DNA of 46,533 nt, taken from positions 1-46,533 of the forward strand of contig CAIKTE010000276.1 in assembly GCA_903830285.1 (NCBI GenBank), in the 5' to 3' direction. This DNA comes from an uncultured Chitinophagaceae bacterium. GTDB taxonomy: Bacteria; Bacteroidota; Bacteroidia; Chitinophagales; Chitinophagaceae. Position numbers and translations under genes: made by a program. Positions 18,037-26,397 of the stretch are shown one piece after another (positions within the stretch are counted from its first letter, which is position 1; each line of letters starts with the position of its first letter). The notes below the pieces were generated by a model. It ran no database searches. It was not told where the DNA came from and saw only the letters and a list, made by a program, of their open reading frames with translations.

Positions 18037-19395
18037 TTAATATTTAAATACTTTTCCATTCACCATTACTTCCTGTGTCTTATCATCAAATGTTGCTTTA
18101 CTACCTGTTCTCACTGCGGCATTCGTCATAATAGTAGCAATAGAATGATTATAGCCTGCTTCAACCGGCGCATTAGGTTGTTTGCGTGATCGTACACATT
18201 CCATCCAATTGCGAACATGGGAAGAGGTTAAAATATCATCTCCTGTATTTGCACCAGCTTCCACCTTTATTGCAGTACTAGTAAGGTCCAATTCAGGTAA
18301 TAAATTAGGCTTCAAATGCATGGCTGCTGCCGGTCCTTCCTTTAAACCTCCTTTAGAAGAAACTTTATTAGTAACAAGGTTCAACTCTCCTCCATTGGAA
18401 TAATAGATCTCGCCCGGTTTATCATCTCCATTGTGCATGCGCGACATAAATACTACCTGGAAACCTGTATTCATATCATTTAACGGTCCATAGTCCAACA
18501 CTGCTGTTGTTGTATCCCAATTCTTTCTTCCGTCTTTCCACCAATACACGCCACCATTAGCCGTAACACTTCTTGGATGTGGCAACTGACTAAACCAATG
18601 CACAGTATCAATTTGATGGCTCATCCATTGGCCGGGCATTCCTGATGAATAAGGCCAGAATAAACGATATTCCAAATATTTTCTAGGATCAAAATTTTCA
18701 AAAGGTCTGTTCAATAAAAATCTTTTCCAATCAAGGTCTTCTTCTTTACACTGCGCAACCAGATCCGGCCTTCTCCATCTTCCCGGTTGATTCACATTCC
18801 AGGTCAATTCAACCATAGTAATGGGGCCGAATTTCCCCTGTTGAATAAAATCTGCAGCAGCTTGATAATTCGATCCGCTTCTTCTTTGGGATCCTATCTG
18901 AACGATCCTGTCCGATGCTTTAATAACTTTTAGTGCAGCTCTGTTATCTTCCATTGTTTCAGCAAAGGGCTTTTCGCAATAAACATCGCATTTTGCCTTT
19001 ACTGCCTCTATTGCCAATAAAGCATGCTGAAAATCTGCAGTACTGATAAATACAGCATCAATGTCTTTCAATGCATATAATTCATCATTGTTTTTGCAGG
19101 CTGTAATATCATGCCCCATTTTATTTTGCAAAAACAATTTTCCTTCATCCCTTCTTTTTTTCCAGAGATCAGATACAGCAACTATATCAAAATTCAGTTC
19201 TTTGTAATGATGCATAAAAGCAGGTATATGTGAATTCCTGTGGCGGTCCGAAAAACCCACTACACCTAAACGTACCCTGTCGTTTGATCCAATAATATTG
19301 GCATAACTTTTTGCACTAAACCCTAATGAAGTAATGTATGTTGCTGCAACAGCTTTTGCTGATTGCTTAATAAAATGGCGACGTGAATTGTTCAT
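18037..19395 (-). CDS. Tat-exported Gfo/Idh/MocA family oxidoreductase in the glucuronate operon
   Basis: The protein has 452 residues and a twin-arginine-like leader (NSRRHFIKQSAKAVAATY), which suggests periplasmic action. The Rossmann domain is visible as VRLGVVGFSDRHRN and DAVFISTADFQHALLAI. The family motif CEKPFAETMED carries the active-site lysine, and GMPGQWMSHQIDTVHWF the substrate-binding histidines. It is the last gene of an operon and starts 9 bases after the tandem DUF1080 gene ends, a spacing that argues for joint function. In gut Bacteroides, oxidoreductases of this family make 3-keto-glycosides that DUF1080 proteins split; by analogy this pair may do the same. The specific sugar and the cofactor cycle are not evident from sequence. 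Confidence 0.9.
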   Translation of the reverse strand: MNNSRRHFIKQSAKAVAATYITSLGFSAKSYANIIGSNDRVRLGVVGFSDRHRNSHIPAFMHHYKELNFDIVAVSDLWKKRRDEGKLFLQNKMGHDITACKNNDELYALKDIDAVFISTADFQHALLAIEAVKAKCDVYCEKPFAETMEDNRAALKVIKASDRIVQIGSQRRSGSNYQAAADFIQQGKFGPITMVELTWNVNQPGRWRRPDLVAQCKEEDLDWKRFLLNRPFENFDPRKYLEYRLFWPYSSGMPGQWMSHQIDTVHWFSQLPHPRSVTANGGVYWWKDGRKNWDTTTAVLDYGPLNDMNTGFQVVFMSRMHNGDDKPGEIYYSNGGELNLVTNKVSSKGGLKEGPAAAMHLKPNLLPELDLTSTAIKVEAGANTGDDILTSSHVRNWMECVRSRKQPNAPVEAGYNHSIATIMTNAAVRTGSKATFDDKTQEVMVNGKVFKY

Positions 19396-19404
19396 ATATA
19401 GATT

Positions 19405-20808
19405 TTATAATTCTTTAATTTTTAAACTTCTGAATGCAACATGGGTACCATGTTCCTGCAATAAAATGTGGCCCTTCTCAGCCATACCGAAATTAGGCCA
19501 CTTTACAAATTTGCTTCTTGCAACCAATGCATAATAATATTGTGTACCACGTTGATATTCCAGTACTTTCCATCCATTAATCCAATGTTCCACTTTACCG
19601 TCAGGATAAACAACGATCCTTCCTCTGTTCCATTCCCCTATCGGGATCTTTTCTCTTCTGGAACCGCCGTTACTTAATATTTTCTTAGAAGGGATAAGAT
19701 CATATAATGATGCCATTGTTCTGTTACCATCAGTACCCAATTTTGCATCAGGATGTTTATCATCATCCAAGATCTGATATTCCAGACCAATTGCAGAACC
19801 ATTATTATGTTCCTTCTCTGTTACAAAATATTTTACGCCGCTATTGGCTGTATCGGAGATCTGAAATTCGAATTGCAGATCAAACGCGTGGTATTCTTTA
19901 ACTGTAACAAGATCTCCACCGTTTGCAGATTCGGCACTCTTTCCGGCCCTTACATTCAGCGTACCATCTTTTATATACCAGGTGGTATCCGGGAAATAAG
20001 TTTTGTAAGCTCCTCTCCAACCATTTGGTGTTTTACCATCCCACAATAAACTCCATCCACTTTTCTTTTCCTCCGGTGAAAGGTTATTAGGGATCAAATT
20101 CACTACAAATAAATTATCAGCTGCTGATGGCTGCAGGTTCTTTGTTTGAATTCGAACATTTTTCCAGCGTATCTCCTGACCTGCGTCTTTGGGATCATTT
20201 ATTTCATGAACCTGCAATGCGATAAAACCCTTTGCAGTCATATCATCTATCAAATGTGCGCATGCAATGCCATTTACCCATGTTCTGATACTGTTACCGA
20301 TACATTCGATTCGGTAATGATTCCATTGATTATTTTTAAATGCATTTTTTGCAGAAGGATTATACTCCATCGGATACAGCCATCCTCTTCTTGCTTCATC
20401 ATAAATACCACCGCTCCATGCTCTGTCGGAAGGATCAATTTCCATCTGATAACCGTGTACTCTTTCAGGTGTTTTTTTGTCGCTTACTAAACATTTATCA
20501 TTCGCATCTTTGATTTCACTTCTGAACTGAACTCCCGAATTCATGTGTACATCCACTTTGAAATCGACTTCAAAAATAAAATCGCCATACTCTTTTTCAG
20601 TTGCCAAAAATGTGTTTGGCGTATTAGGAACAGTAAGCCCTACAAGTTCACCGTTTACCACCTTATAAACAGCTTTCCCATTTAATTGTTTCCAGCCTTT
20701 CAGGTCCTTTCCGTTAAAAAGGGTTTCCCATTTAGGAGTTTGAGAAAAAGCGAATGACATACACAGCAGGCAGGAAACAGTGATCCATATTTTATTCATA
20801 CATTTCAT
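19405..20808 (-). CDS. Secreted protein with two DUF1080 (3-keto-disaccharide hydrolase-like) domains
   Basis: The protein has 467 residues with a Sec signal peptide (to about 22; the ATG at codon 4 is an equally good start). It carries two concanavalin-like DUF1080 domains, about 26-222 and 250-467. Each opens with the family mark ([28 protein letters not shown]), has the central NSGVQFRSE or [10 protein letters not shown] strand and a late LQVHEIND or LLQEHGTHV strand, and ends in the WKNVRI or FRSLKIKEL strand. The family includes hydrolases that cleave 3-keto-glycosides. The halves differ greatly from each other, so this is an old duplication or fusion, not a recent one. It lies between uxaC (46 bases) and the oxidoreductase gene (9 bases). 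Whether both domains are active is unknown. Confidence 0.9.
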   Translation of the reverse strand: MKCMNKIWITVSCLLCMSFAFSQTPKWETLFNGKDLKGWKQLNGKAVYKVVNGELVGLTVPNTPNTFLATEKEYGDFIFEVDFKVDVHMNSGVQFRSEIKDANDKCLVSDKKTPERVHGYQMEIDPSDRAWSGGIYDEARRGWLYPMEYNPSAKNAFKNNQWNHYRIECIGNSIRTWVNGIACAHLIDDMTAKGFIALQVHEINDPKDAGQEIRWKNVRIQTKNLQPSAADNLFVVNLIPNNLSPEEKKSGWSLLWDGKTPNGWRGAYKTYFPDTTWYIKDGTLNVRAGKSAESANGGDLVTVKEYHAFDLQFEFQISDTANSGVKYFVTEKEHNNGSAIGLEYQILDDDKHPDAKLGTDGNRTMASLYDLIPSKKILSNGGSRREKIPIGEWNRGRIVVYPDGKVEHWINGWKVLEYQRGTQYYYALVARSKFVKWPNFGMAEKGHILLQEHGTHVAFRSLKIKEL

Positions 20809-20854
20809 AAAGCAAGAATTTAATTGGTTTTAAAAGTATCGTTAGAAAGGTTAT

Positions 20855-22267
20855 TTAAAATTTAAAATATTCTTTTGCATTATTATAGCAGATGTCCTGG
20901 ATAATACTTCCCATCCACTTTTTATCATTCGGTAACTTCCCATTCTCCATTTCAGTACCAAATAAATTACAAAGCACACGACGAAAATATTCATGCCTTG
21001 GATAAGACAAAAAACTCCGGCTATCCGTAAGCATTCCAACAAATGTGCTTACAATACCAATGTTAGATAATGCATTCAATTGTTTTTCCATTCCATCTAT
21101 CTGATCCATGAACCACCAACCAGATCCGAACTGTATCTTACCTTTTATACTTCCGTCGTTAAAATTCCCGGTCATGGAAGCAAACAAATCATTATCTGCA
21201 GGATTGCTGTTATAGATGATTGTTTTTGTCAGTTCATTTGACTGATCCAATTCATCCAGAAATGAAGATAAATTTTGAGCGTGCTTATAATCACCAATGG
21301 AATCAAATCCTGTATCAGGACCTAATTTGGTCAATAATCTTGAATTGTTATTTCTGATTGCACCTAAATGAAATTGTTGCACCCAACCTTTATGGTGATA
21401 CATTTTGCATAACGCCAATAAAACATATCCCGCAAACTGATCCGGTTTTGAATAAGGTTTTGCTTTAGGGTCATGAATAAATGTTTCAAATTCTTTTTCC
21501 AATGCAATACTGAAAGCAAAAGAGGAAGGCAATGATATCAATCCGTGATCTGCAATTCTGCAACCTTCAGCATGAAAATAGCTGACCCTTGATTGCAAGG
21601 CTTCAAATAAAGAAATAATACTGTCAATAACCACCCCGCTTGCTTTTTCCAATTGCTGAATGTAACTCATGAACCTACTTCTATCTGAAATATCAAGGGC
21701 TTTATCGGGCCGGAAAGAAGGCAAAACTTTTACTTTACAATCAGATCTCTTGATGGCTTTATGTTGCTTCAGGTCATCGCAAGGATCATCAGTAGTACCA
21801 ACCATCTCAACTTTGAAATGATTCAATAATCCCTGAGTAGAAAAATCATCAGTACCCAATGATTCATTACAGGCTTTATAAATTTCAGGTGCCGTAAAAT
21901 CGTTCAGATATTTTTTTATCCCGAATGGATTTTGTAATTCCATATGTGTCCAATGAAACAAAGGGTTACGAACCGTTTTAGGAACACAATGAGCCCATGC
22001 ATAAAATTTTTCTTCGTCGCTGGCAGTACCTGTGATAAATTTTTCATTCACACCCAGTGTACGCATCGCACGCCATTTATAATGATCCCCTTTTAACCAT
22101 ATTTCGGTTAAACTTGAGAACTTTTTATTCGCTGCTATCTCTGATGGGGGCAAATGATTATGATAGTCGATGATCGGCATATTTGCTGCAAAATCATGAT
22201 ACAATTTTTTAGCAGTATCAGAATACAATAAAAAATCTTCTGTCAAAAAATAATTCTGGTTGCTCAT
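20855..22267 (-). CDS. uxaC: Glucuronate (uronate) isomerase UxaC
   Basis: The length of 470 residues equals that of the Escherichia coli enzyme. UxaC isomerises D-glucuronate to D-fructuronate and D-galacturonate to D-tagaturonate in the cytoplasm. It belongs to the amidohydrolase-like superfamily. The metal-binding motif IIDYHNHLPPSEIA is at residues 32-45, with FHWTHMELQNPFGI, VEMVGTTDDPCDD, WVQQFHLGAIRNNN and LTDSRSFLSYPRHEYFRRVL further on. No signal peptide is seen. It lies 74 bases after the SDR gene that supplies the next step, the reduction of fructuronate to mannonate. No mannonate dehydratase is in the window, so later steps must be encoded elsewhere. Confidence 0.96.
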   Translation of the reverse strand: MSNQNYFLTEDFLLYSDTAKKLYHDFAANMPIIDYHNHLPPSEIAANKKFSSLTEIWLKGDHYKWRAMRTLGVNEKFITGTASDEEKFYAWAHCVPKTVRNPLFHWTHMELQNPFGIKKYLNDFTAPEIYKACNESLGTDDFSTQGLLNHFKVEMVGTTDDPCDDLKQHKAIKRSDCKVKVLPSFRPDKALDISDRSRFMSYIQQLEKASGVVIDSIISLFEALQSRVSYFHAEGCRIADHGLISLPSSFAFSIALEKEFETFIHDPKAKPYSKPDQFAGYVLLALCKMYHHKGWVQQFHLGAIRNNNSRLLTKLGPDTGFDSIGDYKHAQNLSSFLDELDQSNELTKTIIYNSNPADNDLFASMTGNFNDGSIKGKIQFGSGWWFMDQIDGMEKQLNALSNIGIVSTFVGMLTDSRSFLSYPRHEYFRRVLCNLFGTEMENGKLPNDKKWMGSIIQDICYNNAKEYFKF

Positions 22268-22341
22268 ATCTTTAAAATAAATGTGAAATAACCTTATTCT
22301 CCCTTATTTACTATTCAGCTTTTTACTTATGCTTAATAGTA

Positions 22342-23163
22342 TCATATGGAAAATGCATCAAAGCCTCCATCAACAACTGCAACAGTGCCTGTAACAAATT
22401 TTGAGGCATCAGAGACCAAATAATGAATGGTGCCGCATAGTTCTTCAGCCTCGCCAAACCTGCCGAAAGGTGTATGTGCAATAATTGCTTTAGCCCTATC
22501 AGTATATGACCCATCAGGATTGGTTAATAATGTTCTGTTTTGTTCAGTTAAAAAGAATCCGGGTGCAATGGCATTGACCCTGATGCCTGATCCGTATTTA
22601 ATTGCAAATTCTGTTGCCAGATATTTCGTGAAATTATTGATGGCTGTTTTTGCCGCAGCATAACCCACAACCCTTGTTAAAGGGCGTAATGAAGATTCTG
22701 ATGAAAAATTAACAATGCATCCTTCCTTCTGTTTTGCCATCACTTCTGCAAAAACCATAGTTGGGACAACCGTTCCGAACAAATTCAAGTCAACAACTTT
22801 TTTGAAAGCATCTATTTCCAGACCAAAAAATGTTTTATCAGGTGCAATTGTTGCGCCCGGCATATTTCCACCCGCCGCATTCAACAGCACATCTATTCTT
22901 CCGTAGGTTTTTAATATTGTTTCCTTGTTCTCTTCTAGTTTTTCCTTTTGCAAAACATCTGTCTGTAAAAAAATGGCTTCCCCGCCATTCGCCTTGATTT
23001 CATTTACTATTAAATCCCCGGCTTCTTTGTTTCTGCCTAATATTGCAATTTTAGCAGATTCCCGGGCCAAATATTTTGCAATACAGCTTCCTAAAATACC
23101 CGTTCCGCCTGTGATTACTATTACTTTATTATCGAGAGAAAATAACGCTGATTTGTTTTTCAT
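22342..23163 (-). CDS. SDR family D-mannonate oxidoreductase (fructuronate reductase)
   Basis: This 273-residue short-chain dehydrogenase has the dinucleotide motif TGGTGILG near residue 20, NAAGG for cofactor binding, and the catalytic Tyr-Lys in GYAAAKTAIN preceded by NFSSESS. The C-terminal GRFGEAEELCGTIHYLVSDA and FVTGTVAVVDGGFDAFS match SDR-type D-mannonate oxidoreductases, which reduce D-fructuronate to D-mannonate in place of the unrelated UxuB. I set the start at the ATG at 23163; a TTG two codons further out is less likely. It is the first gene of the operon, with the palindrome at 23314-23333 upstream. The specific assignment leans on the adjacent uxaC; other SDR roles such as gluconate dehydrogenase are possible. 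Confidence 0.85.
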   Translation of the reverse strand: MKNKSALFSLDNKVIVITGGTGILGSCIAKYLARESAKIAILGRNKEAGDLIVNEIKANGGEAIFLQTDVLQKEKLEENKETILKTYGRIDVLLNAAGGNMPGATIAPDKTFFGLEIDAFKKVVDLNLFGTVVPTMVFAEVMAKQKEGCIVNFSSESSLRPLTRVVGYAAAKTAINNFTKYLATEFAIKYGSGIRVNAIAPGFFLTEQNRTLLTNPDGSYTDRAKAIIAHTPFGRFGEAEELCGTIHYLVSDASKFVTGTVAVVDGGFDAFSI

Positions 23164-23526
23164 TTGCAAGAGATCGTTTTATGTAATTGTTCTACTATTT
23201 TGACAGCTTTCATTTTGATTTAGCCGAAATGATGCTTTATTCATATTTGCATAAGTCTCATTCATATTAATTAGAACTAAATTATAAATACTAATAAACA
23301 GTTGAATTTATTTCAACGAAAAGCTTTTCGTTGTTAATAGAAAAATTTATTAAAAAAGGCCTATTAATTTAGAAATCTTTCGTACAAATATGTTTTATTT
23401 AAATAAGAAGGCTTAAAACATATAAAATAAGAGCACTATATTATAATATTGGGGGAATAAAAGTATAGTCGAAAGGATCAAATTGAAAGTTACTTCTTCA
23501 TTCTAAAAATATGAATCAATCGGTCC
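23164..23526. other. 363-base gene-free region upstream of the glucuronate operon
   Basis: The region holds the promoter of the minus-strand operon and the 3' end of the phosphoesterase gene. It is very AT-rich and contains the 20-base palindrome at 23314-23333 and an overlapping repeat, GTTGAA (23301-23306) facing TTCAAC (23312-23317). I see no gene, and no clear terminator for the gene ending at 23527. Confidence 0.6.
23314..23333. promoter_or_regulatory. Perfect 20-bp LacI-type operator upstream of the glucuronate operon
   Basis: CAACGAAAAGCTTTTCGTTG is an exact palindrome 150 bases before the SDR start codon. It shares the arms AACGAAAA and TTTTCGTT with the palindrome before susC at 11965-11982; only the central two bases differ (GC against CG). 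The match suggests one LacI-family repressor acting at both places. Overlapping it, GTTGAA/TTCAAC (23301-23317) forms a second, smaller dyad. Confidence 0.78.
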
Positions 23527-26199
23527 TCATTTTCTATTCTTTGCATCCGGATAAGGCTTGTCCCCATTTGCATCGAACCACAATATTTTATTCATCTTAT
23601 CATCATCACCCCCATCAACATCTTTAAACACTTTACTGGCAGAGAGTTTAGCATAATATTTTGCCTTTCCTTTTAATTGAGCAACCGGTTTATTCATTTC
23701 ATTCAATGGAATATTATTAGGAATAAACCGGTAAGTATAAGCTTGTTTTTTATCGGTAAAGCATTCAAACATGGGTAATGCCGTTGCATCGATCACATTC
23801 ATCGGTGGTATTCCCAATATTTGCTCAATGGTCCTAACCATTGAAGTTTGGTTATAATTAGTATGTATCGTTTTTCCAAGTGCAGAATATCGGCTGATCA
23901 CCTGACATGTTGTTCGGTATGAAGAGATATGGTCCCATCCCGACTGGCTGTCATCTTCAGTAACAAAAACAACCGTAGAGTCCCAAAAACGGCTATGTGT
24001 AATTGTTTCAATGATCCTTCCTAATGCCAGATCATTGTCTGCCACCATTGCTCTTGGTGCAGGAAATTTTTCTGAAGTGCCTGAGGTATGATCATCCGGC
24101 AATGAAAGCACGATCAGATCAGGCAAATGATCCCCATTTTGTAATTCAAACTCTTTCCATTCACGAATAAAAACATCAGCCCTGATCTGGTCTGTGATGT
24201 TGATATTATCACAATCAGGATAATCAGGAGAAATAACAGGTCTTATTCTTGCAATTGTGCTGGTATTGGAGAAATTGATTGGTTCCTGACTTACCCATTT
24301 ATTGTAAATATCCAGCCAGTTCATTTTCGTATCATAATGCGTAAGGCATGCTTCTCCATAGATGCGAACTTTCTTACCATGATCCAATGCGTTATTCCAG
24401 ATAAATCCATTCTTATTATAAACCAATGCATCATCCTGCCGATGTGGGTAACTTCTGAACCATGCCCGAACATTCCTTTCAACATAATCAGAGACCATTG
24501 CTGCATCGGTCCACTGATGCCCTTCAGCAGATGATTTTCCTGAAGCATAATAATTATCCAGCAAACAAAAATCTGCTGCAAGTTTATGCTGATTGGGCGT
24601 TATTTTTTCACCATAGATACAAAGCTCCTTATCCCCTCTGCCTTGTGCGATGTCTCCAAATACCTGGTCATAGGTTTTATTCTCTTTAATGATATAGATC
24701 ACGTGTTTAAATACTGAAGGTTCTCCAATTCTCTCAGGCAATGGTTTAGGTATCATGTTTTTTCGGGGCACAGTATTAGCCAGTTCTGTTCGATAGAACA
24801 GATTCATTTTTTTTACTTCAGTGGTATAATTATTCAGCTTTACCTGATCAGGTATGGGAATGATACTGAATGAAGCCAGTTCTTTATGAATAGTAAATGC
24901 ATTGATCAAAGTCCCGTCGGGTTGTTTAAATTCTCTGGCTGCAGAAAATATCCTTGATCCTTTTGCTTCCAAATTGGTGACATATAATTTATCATTCAGC
25001 AAAAGCAACCCTGAAGGATATGCTTCTGTGGGGATATATCCCTTAATTTTCGGGGCATCACTTTTAGTATCAGTGAGTGAAACAACAGCAATGGCATTAT
25101 CCATTCCGTTAGCTACATATAAAGTATTGCCTGCAGGATTCAGGCATAGTGCATTGGGACTGCTTCCGTAAAAACGGTTTTGTTGGGAGAATAACCCTGT
25201 TTTAATAGAATCAACCAGTTTTTCATCTTTTACATCGATCACACTAACATAATCACTGTTACTATTGGTTACATATATTCTCTGTTCGTCTGCAGCTTTT
25301 ATGATCGCTTCAGGATGAAGACCCAGCATCAATTCATTGATAAGCTTACCGCTATTGACATCAATGACAGATAAACTGCCCTGTTTAACAGCCCCTGTTA
25401 CCGGATCGGTATAAGCACTACCCCAGGGTGTGCCCGCATTTTCTTTAGAAATATCCGTTACCAAACTCCCTGCCCAGTTAGTGACGTAAGCTTTTTTACC
25501 AATGATGCATATTCCATAAGGTGCAACACCGGTTGCAGTTGACCAGATCGGTTTTCTGTCTTCAAATCTTATTTTAATTAATTGATTATTTCCGTTCAAT
25601 ACCACATACAAATACAAAATATTGTCTTCTGTATTTGTGACTATCTGATTAGGCAATGCTTTATTAGCCGGTAATAATTTGTCGATATGCATCCCTGATA
25701 CTTCCAAAATTTTAGAACCATCCCATTCTGCTATCATGACTGAAGATTTATCATTATCTCCCGCTGCTCCCCATACTATATAAATTTTGTCTTGATAAAC
25801 AAAAGAACTGATACCGGAATAAGTACTCATGAAAGCCCTGAATTCCTTCTCTTTAATATAAGACCATCTTGAAATAATATTATTTGATCTTGTATCAACA
25901 ACTGCAATACCATATCGATCTTCGATCACTATATTTTTTTTATCGGGAAGCAGACAAACATCCAATGCATGATTCTCTAATGAACTGTCCCCATAAGTGA
26001 TCACTTGACCGGCAGATCGGATGAGCCTGTTAAAAGGCATTACAGTATAATTATTGTTGCTCTGCAAAACAGTATCTTCAAATGGCATGCGTTCCTTGAC
26101 CCCTTTATCTTCGGATGGTTTAGGTGCAGCTTTCTTTATCTGACCAAAACTTAATATCTGGCAACAAAAAGCAAGCAATATCAACAGTGCAATTTTCAT
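23527..26199 (-). CDS. Secreted YVTN beta-propeller protein fused to an alkaline-phosphatase-like phosphoesterase
   Basis: The protein has 890 residues with a Sec signal peptide (MKIALLILLAFCCQILSFGQ). Residues about 60-420 are a YncE/YVTN-type beta-propeller with repeated blades such as GSLSVIDVNSGKLINEL, RIYVTNSNSDYVSVIDVKDE and TLYVANGMDNAIAVVSLTD. Residues about 500-830 match the phosphoesterase family of phospholipase C and acid phosphatases (HVIYIIKENKTYDQVFGD, ASGKSSAEGHQWTDAA, VLSLPDDHTSGT, VFVTEDDSQSGWDHISSYRT), whose Asp, Glu and Thr residues would bind metal. The same two-domain architecture is widespread in Bacteroidota. The substrate is unknown. It follows the sulfatase gene by 198 bases that hold a weak hairpin (CTTGCT at 26258 facing AGCAAG at 26271), so it may have its own promoter. 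Confidence 0.9.
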   Translation of the reverse strand: MKIALLILLAFCCQILSFGQIKKAAPKPSEDKGVKERMPFEDTVLQSNNNYTVMPFNRLIRSAGQVITYGDSSLENHALDVCLLPDKKNIVIEDRYGIAVVDTRSNNIISRWSYIKEKEFRAFMSTYSGISSFVYQDKIYIVWGAAGDNDKSSVMIAEWDGSKILEVSGMHIDKLLPANKALPNQIVTNTEDNILYLYVVLNGNNQLIKIRFEDRKPIWSTATGVAPYGICIIGKKAYVTNWAGSLVTDISKENAGTPWGSAYTDPVTGAVKQGSLSVIDVNSGKLINELMLGLHPEAIIKAADEQRIYVTNSNSDYVSVIDVKDEKLVDSIKTGLFSQQNRFYGSSPNALCLNPAGNTLYVANGMDNAIAVVSLTDTKSDAPKIKGYIPTEAYPSGLLLLNDKLYVTNLEAKGSRIFSAAREFKQPDGTLINAFTIHKELASFSIIPIPDQVKLNNYTTEVKKMNLFYRTELANTVPRKNMIPKPLPERIGEPSVFKHVIYIIKENKTYDQVFGDIAQGRGDKELCIYGEKITPNQHKLAADFCLLDNYYASGKSSAEGHQWTDAAMVSDYVERNVRAWFRSYPHRQDDALVYNKNGFIWNNALDHGKKVRIYGEACLTHYDTKMNWLDIYNKWVSQEPINFSNTSTIARIRPVISPDYPDCDNINITDQIRADVFIREWKEFELQNGDHLPDLIVLSLPDDHTSGTSEKFPAPRAMVADNDLALGRIIETITHSRFWDSTVVFVTEDDSQSGWDHISSYRTTCQVISRYSALGKTIHTNYNQTSMVRTIEQILGIPPMNVIDATALPMFECFTDKKQAYTYRFIPNNIPLNEMNKPVAQLKGKAKYYAKLSASKVFKDVDGGDDDKMNKILWFDANGDKPYPDAKNRK

Positions 26200-26397
26200 T
26201 TAATTCAATTTTTGATTGGGAGGTGATTCATGGCAATGGATAATGAATGATACATTACTTGCTAAAAGTAAGCAAGAAGAAATGAATAAACCATCCGAAG
26301 TACTCACTCATTTTTGGCTCACTTAAATTTAAAACTGCATTTTCAGGCCATATTATTTTGCTAAGTCCCTTTTCCTTTGATGAATCTCCATTTTATA

